64,000 nt of DNA, from assembly GCF_000384295.1 (NCBI RefSeq), contig NZ_KB913037.1:3334649-3398648 (forward strand). The letters run 5' to 3'. Below the pieces are notes generated by a model, which was not told where the DNA came from, did not search any database, and saw only the letters and a list, made by a program, of their open reading frames with translations. Position 1 is the first letter of the stretch. Every line of letters starts with the position of its first letter. Shown here one piece after another: positions 54,340 to 63,047 of this stretch. This DNA is from Amycolatopsis balhimycina FH 1894 (GTDB taxonomy: Bacteria > Actinomycetota > Actinomycetes > Mycobacteriales > Pseudonocardiaceae). A program made the position numbers and the translations under genes.

Positions 54340-55908
54340 ATGACCACGCAGGAAAAACCGGCGGGCGGGGGGCCTGCTCCGGACGACAGCTCCGAACTCG
54401 AGAAGTTCGGCTACCGCCAGGAGCTCGAGCGCTCGCTCGGGTCGTTCTCCAGCTTCGCCGCCGGGTTCAGCTACATCTCCATCCTGACCGGCGTGTTCCA
54501 GCTCTTCTTCTTCGGCTTCGGATCGGGGGGCCCGGCGTTCATCTGGACGTGGCCGCTGGTCTTCGTCGGCCAGGCCGCGGTCGCGTTGTGCTTCGCCGAA
54601 CTGGCCGGGCAGTTCCCGCTCGCCGGGTCCGTTTACCAGTGGGCCAAGCAGATCGCGAAACCCGCGACGTCGTGGCTGGCCGGCTGGATCATGATCATCG
54701 GCGCGATCGTGACGGCGGCGGCGGTCGCGGTCGCCTACCAGATCATCCTGCCGCAGGTCTCGACCGCGTTCCAGATCGTCGGCAGCGACGACGACGCCGG
54801 CCTGACGTCGACACCCGGCGGCGCGCAGAACGCCATCATCCTGGCCCTGGTGCTGGTCGTGTTCGCCACGATCATCAACATCATCGGCGTCAAGCTGATG
54901 GCGAAGATCAACAACTTCGGGGTGGCCGTCGAACTCGGCGCGAGCGTCCTGCTCGTGATCGCGCTGGCCATCCACATCAAGCGCGGTCCCGGCCTGGTCT
55001 TCGACACGGCGGGCACGGGTGAGGGTCAGTCGTTCGGGTACCTCGGGGCGTTCCTGGTCGCGTCGCTCATGAGCGCGTACGTCTTCTACGGCTTCGACAC
55101 CGCGGGCTCGCTGGCCGAGGAGACGACCCAGCCGCGGCGGCACGCGCCCCGCGCGATCCTGCGCGCCATCACCGCGGCGTTCATCGTGGGCGGGCTGATC
55201 ATGCTGTTCGGCATGATGGCCGTCGGCGACCTGAGCGCCAAGGAGCTCAGCACGTCCGGCATGCCGTACCTGCTGAAGAGCACCCTCGGCGAGGGGCTCG
55301 GCGACGCGTTCCTGATCTGCTCGGCGATCGCGATCACCGTCTGCTGCCTCGCCGTGCAGACCGCCGCCATCCGGATGACCTGGGCGATGGCCCGCGACGG
55401 CCGGCTGCCGTTCAGCCGGGCGATGTCGAAGGTGTCGCCGCGCTCCAAGGTGCCGGTGCTGCCGGCGCTGCTCACCGGCGGCCTCACCGTCGTCGTGCTG
55501 CTGGTCAACCTCGGCAACCAGCGGGCGTTCTTCATCCTGACCTCGACGGCGATCATCCTGTTCTACATTCCCTACCTGATGGTCACCGGCCCGCTGCTGG
55601 TGCGCCGCCTGCGCGGGCACTGGCCGCGCCCGGAGCACGGCCCGTACTTCAAGCTGGGCCGCTGGGGCACGCTGGTGAACCTGGTCGCGGTGCTCTACGG
55701 CGCCGCGATGACGGTCAACCTGATCTGGCCGCGGGCCGCGGTCTACGGCTCCGACCACTGGTACTTCCAGTGGGGCGCGGTGATCGTCACCGCGCTGATC
55801 GTGATCATCGGCGCGATAATGCTCTACGTCCGGCGCCGCACCTGGGGCTCGGCCCACACCAGCCCCGAACACATGCCCGACGCGACACCGGATTCCCTGC
55901 CCGGCTAG
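54340..55908 (+). CDS. APC-superfamily amino-acid/amine permease
   Basis: The product has 522 residues with 12 predicted membrane helices. ATG 54340 has TAAGGAC upstream. The first helix region [32 protein letters not shown] matches the GABA-permease/ACT group of the APC family. [27 protein letters not shown] is the conserved loop after helix 6. It lies between betB and betA, 29 bp after betB and 10 bp before betA, so uptake of choline or a related amine is the likely role. The substrate is not shown by sequence. Confidence 0.9.
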   Translation: MTTQEKPAGGGPAPDDSSELEKFGYRQELERSLGSFSSFAAGFSYISILTGVFQLFFFGFGSGGPAFIWTWPLVFVGQAAVALCFAELAGQFPLAGSVYQWAKQIAKPATSWLAGWIMIIGAIVTAAAVAVAYQIILPQVSTAFQIVGSDDDAGLTSTPGGAQNAIILALVLVVFATIINIIGVKLMAKINNFGVAVELGASVLLVIALAIHIKRGPGLVFDTAGTGEGQSFGYLGAFLVASLMSAYVFYGFDTAGSLAEETTQPRRHAPRAILRAITAAFIVGGLIMLFGMMAVGDLSAKELSTSGMPYLLKSTLGEGLGDAFLICSAIAITVCCLAVQTAAIRMTWAMARDGRLPFSRAMSKVSPRSKVPVLPALLTGGLTVVVLLVNLGNQRAFFILTSTAIILFYIPYLMVTGPLLVRRLRGHWPRPEHGPYFKLGRWGTLVNLVAVLYGAAMTVNLIWPRAAVYGSDHWYFQWGAVIVTALIVIIGAIMLYVRRRTWGSAHTSPEHMPDATPDSLPG

Positions 55909-55918
55909 AGGAGGACGC

Positions 55919-57589
55919 ATGAGTTCCGATAGCTACGACTTCGTCATCGTCGGCGGCGGCTCGGCGGGCTGCGCGCTGGCGAACCGGTTGTCGGCCGACC
56001 CCGCGAACAAGGTCCTCGTCCTGGAAGCGGGCCGGTCGGACTACAAGTGGGACGTCTTCATCCACATGCCGGCCGCGCTGACCTTCCCGATCGGGTCGAA
56101 GTTCTACGACTGGGGCTACCGCAGCGAGCCCGAGCCGCACCTGAACCGGCGGCGCGTCTACCACGCGCGCGGCAAGGTGCTCGGCGGGTCGTCCAGCATC
56201 AACGGGATGATCTTCCAGCGCGGCAACCCGATGGACTACGAACGCTGGGCGAGCGACCCCGGCATGTCCACTTGGGACTACGCGCACTGCCTGCCGTACT
56301 TCCAGCGCATGGAGAACTGCCTCGCGGACCCGCCGGACGGCCAGTGGCGCGGCCACGACGGTCCGCTGGAGCTGGAGCGCGGCCCGGCGTCGAACCCGTT
56401 GTTCACCGCCTTCTTCGACGCCGCCGAGCAAGCGGGCTACCCGCGCACCGACGACGTCAACGGCTACAAGCAGGAGGGCTTCGCGGCGTTCGACCGGAAC
56501 GTCCGAAAAGGACGGCGGCTGTCCGCCGCGGGTGCGTACCTGCACCCGGTGATGAACCGGCCCAACCTCACGGTGAAGACCCACGCGTTCGTGTCGCAGA
56601 TCCTCTTCGAAGGCACGCGCGCGATCGGCGTCGAGTACGCACAGGGCCGCGGCATGCCCGGAGAGGTGTACGGCAAGGAGATCATCCTCTGCGGCGGCGC
56701 GATCAACACCCCGCAACTGCTGCAGCTCTCCGGCGTCGGCAACGCGGCCGACCTGGAGAAGCTCGGCATCGACGTCGTGAAGGACCTGCCGGGCGTCGGC
56801 GAGAACCTGCAGGATCACCTGGAGGTGTACATCCAGTACGCCTGCAAGCAGCCGGTGTCGATGCAGCCGTCGCTGGCGAAGTGGAAGCGGCCCTACATCG
56901 GCGCGCAGTGGCTGTTCCTGCGATCCGGCCCGGCCGCGACCAACCACTTCGAGGGCGGCGGTTTCGTCCGGTCCAACGACGAGGTGAAGTACCCGAACCT
57001 GATGTTCCACTTCCTGCCGGTGGCGATCCGCTACGACGGCTCGGCACCCACGGAAGGGCACGGCTACCAGGTGCACGTCGGCCCGATGTACGCCGACACC
57101 CGCGGCTCGGTGAAGATCACGTCGACCGACCCGCGGCAGCACCCGGCCATCAAGTTCAACTACCTGTCGACCGAAAACGACCGTCGCGAATGGGTCGAAG
57201 CGGTGCGGGTGGCGCGGAAGATCCTCAACCAGTCCGCGCTGGAGCCGTACAACGGCGGCGAGATCTCGCCGGGACCGTCGGTGGAGACGGACGAGGAGAT
57301 CCTCGACTGGGTCGCCAAGGACGCCGAAACCGCGTTGCACCCGTCGTGCACGACCAAGATGGGCGTGGACGACATGGCGGTCGTCGACCCGCAGAGCATG
57401 CGGGTGCACGGCACCGAGGGCCTGCGCGTGGTCGACGCGTCGGTCATGCCCTACGTGACCAACGGCAACATCTACGCGCCGGTGATGATGACCGCCGAGA
57501 AGGCGGCCGACCTCATCCTCGGCAACACCCCCCTGGCCCCGATCAAGCTGCCGTTCTACCGGCACGGAGAAGCCGCCGCCGCGAAGTAG
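55919..57589 (+). CDS. betA: GMC-family choline dehydrogenase
   Basis: The product has 556 residues. ATG 55919 has AGAGGAGG upstream. The FAD site is [20 protein letters not shown]. The GMC signature 1 is in [19 protein letters not shown], and signature 2 is [15 protein letters not shown]. The catalytic His is in [10 protein letters not shown], and [25 protein letters not shown] carries the second active-site residue (Asn). Length and motifs match BetA, which oxidises choline to betaine aldehyde. It ends the divergent bet operon, and a strong palindrome follows. Confidence 0.94.
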   Translation: MSSDSYDFVIVGGGSAGCALANRLSADPANKVLVLEAGRSDYKWDVFIHMPAALTFPIGSKFYDWGYRSEPEPHLNRRRVYHARGKVLGGSSSINGMIFQRGNPMDYERWASDPGMSTWDYAHCLPYFQRMENCLADPPDGQWRGHDGPLELERGPASNPLFTAFFDAAEQAGYPRTDDVNGYKQEGFAAFDRNVRKGRRLSAAGAYLHPVMNRPNLTVKTHAFVSQILFEGTRAIGVEYAQGRGMPGEVYGKEIILCGGAINTPQLLQLSGVGNAADLEKLGIDVVKDLPGVGENLQDHLEVYIQYACKQPVSMQPSLAKWKRPYIGAQWLFLRSGPAATNHFEGGGFVRSNDEVKYPNLMFHFLPVAIRYDGSAPTEGHGYQVHVGPMYADTRGSVKITSTDPRQHPAIKFNYLSTENDRREWVEAVRVARKILNQSALEPYNGGEISPGPSVETDEEILDWVAKDAETALHPSCTTKMGVDDMAVVDPQSMRVHGTEGLRVVDASVMPYVTNGNIYAPVMMTAEKAADLILGNTPLAPIKLPFYRHGEAAAAK

Positions 57590-57595
57590 CCCGGC

Positions 57596-57659
57596 GGCAC
57601 TTTCACGGGAAAGTGCCGCACCCGGGCCGTCACTTTCACGTGAAAGTGGCGGCCCGGGT
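57596..57659. terminator. palindromes after betA (soxG-repeat family)
   Basis: GGCACTTTC-ACGG-GAAAGTGCC (57596-57617) is followed by a 40-bp dyad at 57620-57659 around CACTTTCACGTGAAAGTG (57631-57648), with one wobble pair. The core is the same as in the two elements inside soxG. It lies just after the betA stop and should terminate transcription. Confidence 0.75.
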
Positions 57660-57680
57660 CTTCGTCGTGCCCGAAAAACA

Positions 57681-57697
57681 CCGTTACCCGGTAACGG
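57681..57697. promoter_or_regulatory. 17-bp perfect palindrome before the Rieske ferredoxin gene
   Basis: CCGTTACC-C-GGTAACGG is an 8+1+8 palindrome about 100 bp before the ferredoxin start. It is a likely operator for the ferredoxin/reductase pair. Its half-sites resemble, but are spaced differently from, the boxes of the aftD locus. Confidence 0.5.
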
Positions 57698-57799
57698 AAA
57701 CTACCCGCGCGTATCCCCTTGACGGAGTTCGGCTCCGGATTCAAACTTGTTGCGTATCACAGTTGATGTTCCCCCATGCGCAACACCCTCGGAGGCGTC

Positions 57800-58120
57800 A
57801 TGATTCGCGCGTGCACGGTGGACGAACTGCCCCCCGGTGAGTCCGTCCGGCTCCCCGGGACGCCCGCCATCGCGGTGTTCCACACCGAGGACGGCGAGCT
57901 GTACGCCATCGACGACACGTGCACCCACCAGGACGCCTCCCTGGCCGACGGCTGGCTCGAAGGCTGCTTCGTCGAGTGCCCGCTGCACGCGGCGCTGTTC
58001 GACCTGCGCACGGGCATGCCGACCTGCCTGCCGGCGAAGGACCCGGTGCGCACGTACGCCGTGGTCGTCGACGAAGGCGTCATCTACGTCCAGGGCGTGG
58101 CCAACGAGGACGCCGCGTGA
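57800..58120 (+). CDS. Rieske-type ferredoxin
   Basis: The product has 106 residues. ATG 57800 follows GGAGG, and an upstream ATG (57776) has no ribosome site. The 2Fe-2S ligands are C41-x-H43 and C60-x-x-H63 (DDTCTHQDASLADG, VECPLHAALFDLRTG). It is a small soluble electron carrier of the BphF/TodB type. Its stop overlaps the reductase start (GTGA). It probably carries electrons from that reductase to the Rieske oxygenase at 50793-51914. Confidence 0.93.
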   Translation: MIRACTVDELPPGESVRLPGTPAIAVFHTEDGELYAIDDTCTHQDASLADGWLEGCFVECPLHAALFDLRTGMPTCLPAKDPVRTYAVVVDEGVIYVQGVANEDAA

Positions 58121-59250
58121 AGCGCGTCGCGGTCGTCGGCGCTTCGCTCGCCGGGGTCCGCGCGGCGCAGGCCCTGCGCGCGCAGGGGTACGACGGCGGG
58201 ATCGTGCTGATCGGTTCGGAAGCGCACCTGCCCTACGACCGGCCGCCGCTGTCCAAGGCGTTCCTCGCCGGGACGGCCTCGCGCGAGTCACTGGACCTGC
58301 TCGACTCGGGCGACCTGGCGTCGCTGGCCCTGGACTTCCGGCTGGGCGTCCAGGCCACGGCCCTGGAGCCGGCCAACCGGCGCGTGCTGCTGTCGGACGG
58401 CACCGCGGTGCACGCGGACGGCGTCGTCATCGCCACCGGCGGCCGGGCGCGCACGCTGCCGGGCTTCGAGGGCGCCCACACCCTGCGGACTCTCGACGAC
58501 GCTCTCGCGTTGCGCGCGGCTTTGGTCCCCGGGGCCCGGGTGGCGATCGTCGGGGCCGGGTTCATCGGGGCGGAGGTGGCCTCGACGTGCCGCTCCCTGG
58601 GTCTCGACGTGGTCGTCCTGGAAGCTTTGACCGCGCCGTTGGCGCCGGTGCTGGGCCCGGAGCTGGCGGCGGTCTGCGCCCGGCTGCACCTCGACCACGG
58701 CACGGACCTGCGCTGCGGGGTCCAGGTTTCCGGACTTTCCCCGGCCGGCGTCGAGCTGGCTTCCGGTGCGCTCGTCCCGGCCGACGTGGTCGTGGTGGGC
58801 GTCGGGATGACGCCGGCGACCGAGTGGCTGGCGACCTCGGGTTTGAAGGTCGGCGACGGCGTTCACACGGACGCGGGGCTGGTCACTTCGCTGCCTCAGG
58901 TCGTGGCAGTGGGCGATGTAGCCCGCTACGGGGGACGGCGGCACGAGCACTGGACGAACGCGTCCGAGCAGGCGCCGGTCGCGGTGGCCAACCTGCTCAC
59001 CGGGCACACCTCGCGCACGTACACACCCAGCGGGTATGTCTGGTCGGACCAGTATTCGGGGACCTTGCAGCTGGCCGGGCACCCGCGTCCGGACGACACG
59101 CTTTCGTTCGTCGACGGCGATCCTGCGTCGTCTTCGTTCGTGGCGACCTGGCAGCGCGACGGCGCTACGGTAGGAGTGTTCGCGTTGAACAACGCGAAGC
59201 TGTTCAACCGCCTGCGGCGCCAGGCCCTGCGCCGCCCGGCCACCGTCTGA
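58117..59250 (+). CDS. FAD-dependent ferredoxin reductase
   Basis: The product has 377 residues from GTG 58117. The FAD site is RVAVVGASLAGVRAAQALR, then LPYDRPPLSKAFL, the conserved loop of BphA4/TodA-type reductases. The NAD site is ARVAIVGAGFIGAEVAS, and VAVGDVARYGGRRHEHWTNASEQA closes the flavin site. It passes electrons from NAD(P)H to the Rieske ferredoxin, whose gene it overlaps by 4 bp. The most likely end acceptor in this window is the glycine-betaine-type oxygenase. Confidence 0.93.
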   Translation: MKRVAVVGASLAGVRAAQALRAQGYDGGIVLIGSEAHLPYDRPPLSKAFLAGTASRESLDLLDSGDLASLALDFRLGVQATALEPANRRVLLSDGTAVHADGVVIATGGRARTLPGFEGAHTLRTLDDALALRAALVPGARVAIVGAGFIGAEVASTCRSLGLDVVVLEALTAPLAPVLGPELAAVCARLHLDHGTDLRCGVQVSGLSPAGVELASGALVPADVVVVGVGMTPATEWLATSGLKVGDGVHTDAGLVTSLPQVVAVGDVARYGGRRHEHWTNASEQAPVAVANLLTGHTSRTYTPSGYVWSDQYSGTLQLAGHPRPDDTLSFVDGDPASSSFVATWQRDGATVGVFALNNAKLFNRLRRQALRRPATV

Positions 59251-59284
59251 AAGTCTCAATCGGGCTTCAAGGATACGCCCGGCC

Positions 59285-60274
59285 CTACAGCGAGAGGTCG
59301 TCCAAATCGGACTCCAGCCGGGCTCGCCAGGTCCACCGCCGCTCAGTCGTGTCCGCGCCGTCCGGGGCCGGCGGTCCCATCGGCAGCGCCGGATCGGTCA
59401 CCCCGAACGTCACCCGGTACGCCAGCACCGACGCCGCCGTCCGGATCCACGCGTCGCCCGACGTGCCCGACGGCGGTGCCACCCCCAGCGCGTGGCCGAA
59501 CCACGCCGGCAGCAGGGCGTTCGAACCCAGCGCGCCGGTGATCCGGGTCCGCAGCCGGACCTGCAGGTCGTGCCACGCGCGTTCGGCGCGTTCCAGCTGC
59601 GGCACCACCCGGGCCTCGACCGCGTCGGCTTCGCGCAACGCCAGCCGCGCCTGCTCCGCCGCCTCCACGGCCGCTGGGATCTCCTCGTCCAGCAGCGTCC
59701 GGCGCCGTGTCGTCAACGCGCGCAGCCGCGACTCCGCGTCGCCGCGGGCCCGGGACGCGCGGTCCGTCGAAGCCAGGACTTCGATCACGGCCAGCAGGCC
59801 GCGGTCGCACTCGGCCTGCGCCGACCGCGCCGAGTCCAGGTGCGCGATCTCCTCCGCGTACCGGGCCCGCTGCTCCTTCGTGACGAGCTCTTTGTGCAGG
59901 TCGTCCCAGCGCGCCGCCTCGGCCGCGAGCGCCCGGGTCTCCGCGCCGACGTCGTCGAGGTCGGCCTGCGGCACGCCGTCGGCTACCCGCACCGCGCGCT
60001 CCAGGGCCTGGACCTGCTGCTGCAGCCGTTCCAGCTGCCGGCCGAAGAGGTCGAGCCGGTCCTCCTGACGGCCGCCCTCGCCGCGGTCGAGGCGGTCGGT
60101 CAGGGCGTCGACGTTCTGCCGCAAGCGATCGTCGGTCTCCTCCACCGCCGCGCGCAGCCCGTCGACCGCCGCGAACAGCTCGTCGAGGTCGCGGCGCGCC
60201 TGTTCGGCGGGCTCCGCGTAGTAGTCCTGCGAGAACTCGGGATCTTCGCCGTAGGTCGCGTAGCCGTGGCTCAT
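59285..60274 (-). CDS. coiled-coil protein of unknown function
   Basis: The product has 329 residues. ATG 60274 overlaps the stop of the upstream gene. Residues about 22-240 are almost all helical with heptads (LDELFAAVDGLRAAVEETDDRL, LERLQQQVQALERAV), a long coiled coil. The C-terminal 90 residues contain LPAWFGHALGVAPP, then WIRTAASVLAYRVTFGVTDPALPMGPP. That W-x-A-LG-x-PP ... YR-x-GVTD-LGP pattern recalls (from memory) the end of actinobacterial relaxase/AAA proteins. No enzymatic motif was found. It is cytosolic and operonic with a membrane protein. Confidence 0.8.
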   Translation of the reverse strand: MSHGYATYGEDPEFSQDYYAEPAEQARRDLDELFAAVDGLRAAVEETDDRLRQNVDALTDRLDRGEGGRQEDRLDLFGRQLERLQQQVQALERAVRVADGVPQADLDDVGAETRALAAEAARWDDLHKELVTKEQRARYAEEIAHLDSARSAQAECDRGLLAVIEVLASTDRASRARGDAESRLRALTTRRRTLLDEEIPAAVEAAEQARLALREADAVEARVVPQLERAERAWHDLQVRLRTRITGALGSNALLPAWFGHALGVAPPSGTSGDAWIRTAASVLAYRVTFGVTDPALPMGPPAPDGADTTERRWTWRARLESDLDDLSL

Positions 60275-60819
60275 GGGATCCGGCTTTCCCGCCACAGCAG
60301 CGCGCACGTGCCCGCCACGCCCACCGCCGTCAGGCTCGTGAAGACGGCGGCCGCGGACCACGGGACCAGCGCCAGGACCAGCAGCCCCGCCGTGACGCCG
60401 CCCGCCCACGCGCCCCGCCGCCGCTCACGGATGACGTCGGCGACGCGGCGGACCGGGCCGAAGCCGATCCACAGGCCCGCGGCGAACAGCGGGACCAGCG
60501 CGAACAGCCACAGCGGCGAAAGCACCTCGAACAGCACCAGCGCCCCGGCGACCAGCGGCACCAGCACAGGCGCGGCCGCGAAATACACGACCGCGCGCTG
60601 CGTCGCCGCGTGCCGGGACTCGAGCTCGGCGTTGGCGAGCCGGTGCCTGGCCTCGTCGAACGCCAGCTCCGCGTCGAGCAGCCGGTGGGCGGTCGCGACG
60701 AGCTCGTCCATCGTCGCGACGTCCCCGGGCGGGGTCGCCAGCCCGTCCCGCAGCTCCCGCTTGAGCCGGGCGACGCGCCCTTCCGCCAGGTCGCGGTCGT
60801 GCTGGGCCGGAGTCGTCAC
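60271..60819 (-). CDS. small membrane protein with an N-terminal helical domain, unknown function
   Basis: The product has 182 residues from GTG 60819. Residues 1-75 are charged and helical (ATMDELVATAHRLLDAELAFDEARHRLANAELESRH). Four membrane helices follow at about 77-97, 99-120, 135-155 and 158-176. It overlaps the coiled-coil gene by 4 bp, so the two are coupled and may form a membrane-tethered complex. No family was recognised. The gap to the E2 gene (60820-60874) shows nothing. Confidence 0.75.
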   Translation of the reverse strand: MTTPAQHDRDLAEGRVARLKRELRDGLATPPGDVATMDELVATAHRLLDAELAFDEARHRLANAELESRHAATQRAVVYFAAAPVLVPLVAGALVLFEVLSPLWLFALVPLFAAGLWIGFGPVRRVADVIRERRRGAWAGGVTAGLLVLALVPWSAAAVFTSLTAVGVAGTCALLWRESRIP

Positions 60820-60874
60820 GCGGACACTTTAAGTGCCGCGGCCATCACCACCGGCCAACTCGGCCGGTGAGTCG

Positions 60875-62059
60875 TCACAGGTCGCCGAGAGCGGTGACCG
60901 GTGATTCGACGCAGTCCGCGACGAACCGCAGGAACCCACCCGCCGTGCCGCCGTCGCAGACGCGGTGGTCGAAGGCCAGCGTCAGCTCGCAGATCTTCCG
61001 GGCGACCAGGGCGCCGTCGACGACCCACGGCCGGTCGATGATCCGGCCGATGCCGAGGATCGCCGCCTCGGGGTGGTTGATGATCGCGGCCGAGCCGTCG
61101 ACGCCGAAGACGCCGTAGTTGTTGACGGTGAAGGTGCCGCCGGTGAGGTCCGCGGGCGCGAGCTTGCCGTCCCGCGCGGTGCGGGCGCGGTCGCCGATCG
61201 CCGCCGACAGCTCCCGGGTGGACAGCTCGCCCGCGTCCCGCACGACCGGCACCACCAGGCCGCGATCGGTCTGCGCGGCGAAGCCGAGGTGGATCTTGTC
61301 GAGCAGCACGATCTCGTCGCCTTCGACGCGCGAGTTCAGCTCCGGGAACTTGCGCAGCCCCGCGACGGTGAACCGCGCGATCAGCCCGAGCAGGCTGACC
61401 GGCTGGTCCGTCTTCGTGTTGAGGGTCGCGCGGGCGGCGACCAGCTCGGTCGCGTCGACGTCCACCCACACCGTGGCCTCGGGGATTTCGCGCCGGGAGG
61501 CGGTGAGCTTGTCCGCGACGGCCTTGCGCACGCCGGTCAGCGGGATGCGCTTGCCCTTCGCGACGGGCTTCTTCAGCGCCGCCTCGACGTCGGCGCGGCG
61601 GATGATGCCGTCCGCACCGGTGGCGGTGACCTTCGCGAGGTCGATCCCGTTGTCGGCGGCCAGTTTCCGGACGAACGGCGAGATCACGCCGGGTGCCTTC
61701 ACCTTGGGAACGGGCGCTTCGACGCGGCGGACGCGCTTGCGCCGGGTCGCGGGCGCGGTGCCGTACCCGATCAGGACGTTCCCGCTGCCGGCAGACGTAG
61801 AAGACACTGCGACCCCGGGTTCGGCGAACCCGCCGACGCTCAGCAGCGGCGCGCCGACCGGCAGCAGCTGCCCCGGCTCGCCGTGCAGCGCCGACACCAC
61901 GCCGGCGAACGGCACCGGCACCTCGACCGCCGCCTTCGCCGTCTCGACCTCGACGACGATCTGGTCGACGCCGACGGTGTCGCCGACCTTGACCCGCCAG
62001 TCCACGATCGCCGCCTCGGTCAGGCCTTCGCCGAGGTCCGGCAGCAGGAAGTCAGGCAC
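60875..62059 (-). CDS. bkdC: 2-oxo acid dehydrogenase E2 (dihydrolipoyl acyltransferase)
   Basis: The product has 394 residues from GTG 62059. Residues 1-75 are a lipoyl domain with the lipoylated Lys42 in VEVETAKAAVEVP. Residues about 124-162 are the E1/E3-binding domain (ISPFVRKLAADNGIDLAKVTATGADGII). Residues about 175-394 are the catalytic domain with DHRVCDG (364-370, His365 and Asp369). It transfers the acyl group to CoA. With separate E1-alpha and E1-beta genes upstream, a branched-chain complex is more likely than pyruvate dehydrogenase. No E3 gene is in the window. Confidence 0.92.
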   Translation of the reverse strand: MPDFLLPDLGEGLTEAAIVDWRVKVGDTVGVDQIVVEVETAKAAVEVPVPFAGVVSALHGEPGQLLPVGAPLLSVGGFAEPGVAVSSTSAGSGNVLIGYGTAPATRRKRVRRVEAPVPKVKAPGVISPFVRKLAADNGIDLAKVTATGADGIIRRADVEAALKKPVAKGKRIPLTGVRKAVADKLTASRREIPEATVWVDVDATELVAARATLNTKTDQPVSLLGLIARFTVAGLRKFPELNSRVEGDEIVLLDKIHLGFAAQTDRGLVVPVVRDAGELSTRELSAAIGDRARTARDGKLAPADLTGGTFTVNNYGVFGVDGSAAIINHPEAAILGIGRIIDRPWVVDGALVARKICELTLAFDHRVCDGGTAGGFLRFVADCVESPVTALGDL

Positions 62060-63047
62060 CGGCCACCACCGGGGTGTCGTCCCACTGCAGGCGGGCGATG
62101 GTGTCGAGGATCCGGTCGACGTCCGGCAGCTGGTGGCGCTCGAGCTTCGGCGCCGGGTACGGGATGTCGAGGCCGGTCACCCGCAGCACGGGCGCGTGCA
62201 GCTGGTGGAAGCACTGCTCGGTGACGCGCGCGACGACCTCGGCGCCGTAACCGCCGAAGCCCGCGGCTTCGTGCACGACGACGGCGCGTCCGGTGTGGCG
62301 CACGGAGGCCGTCACGGTTTCGTCGTCGAACGGGGACAGCGAACGCAGGTCGACGACCTCGACGTCCCAGCCCTCGGCCGTCGCGGCCTCGGCGGTTTCC
62401 ATCGCGGTGGCGACCATCGGGCCGTACGCGATGAGCGTGACGTCCTTGCCGGGACGCCGGATCACGGCCTGGTCCATGGCCGGGCCGGAGCGGGTGAAGG
62501 TGACGTCCTCGGCCGACCAGTAGCGGCACTTCGGCTCGAGGAAGATCACCGGGTCGGGTGACTCGATGGCGTCGCGAAGGAGGTCGTACGCGTCCTGCGC
62601 GGTGCCCGGCGTGACGACGCGCAGGCCCGCCGTGTGCGTGTAGTAGGCCTCGCTGGAGTCGCAGTGGTGCTCGACGCCGCCGATGCCGCCGGCGTAGGGG
62701 ATGCGGATCACCATGGGCAGCGAAAGCGCGCCACGCGTGCGGTTGCGCAGCTTCGCCACGTGCGAGGTGATCTGCTCGAACGCCGGGTAGGCGAAGGCGT
62801 CGAACTGCATCTCGACGACCGGGCGGAACCCGCCCATCGCCATCCCGACGGCGAACCCGACGATGCCGGACTCCGCCAGCGGCGTGTCGAAGCAGCGGTC
62901 CTCGCCGAAGTCGGCGGTGATGCCGTCGGTGACCCGGAAGACCCCGCCGAGCGTGCCGACGTCCTCGCCGAAGACGAGCACGCGATCGTCGTCCTTGAGC
63001 GCGTCCCGCAGGGCCGCGTTGAGCGCCTGCGCCATCGTGGTCGTCAT
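62052..63047 (-). CDS. bkdB: 2-oxo acid dehydrogenase E1 beta subunit
   Basis: The product has 331 residues. FGEDVGTLGGVFRVTDG, FDTPLAESGIVGFAVGMAMGG and VEMQFDAFAYPAFEQI are the family's conserved blocks. The TPP-activating Glu is in the FDTPLAESGI block. SPDPVIFLEPKCRYW and VVHEAAGFGGYGAEV follow. With E1-alpha it decarboxylates branched-chain 2-oxo acids. The start touches the E1-alpha stop, and its stop overlaps the E2 start by 8 bp. Confidence 0.93.
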   Translation of the reverse strand: MTTTMAQALNAALRDALKDDDRVLVFGEDVGTLGGVFRVTDGITADFGEDRCFDTPLAESGIVGFAVGMAMGGFRPVVEMQFDAFAYPAFEQITSHVAKLRNRTRGALSLPMVIRIPYAGGIGGVEHHCDSSEAYYTHTAGLRVVTPGTAQDAYDLLRDAIESPDPVIFLEPKCRYWSAEDVTFTRSGPAMDQAVIRRPGKDVTLIAYGPMVATAMETAEAATAEGWDVEVVDLRSLSPFDDETVTASVRHTGRAVVVHEAAGFGGYGAEVVARVTEQCFHQLHAPVLRVTGLDIPYPAPKLERHQLPDVDRILDTIARLQWDDTPVVAGA

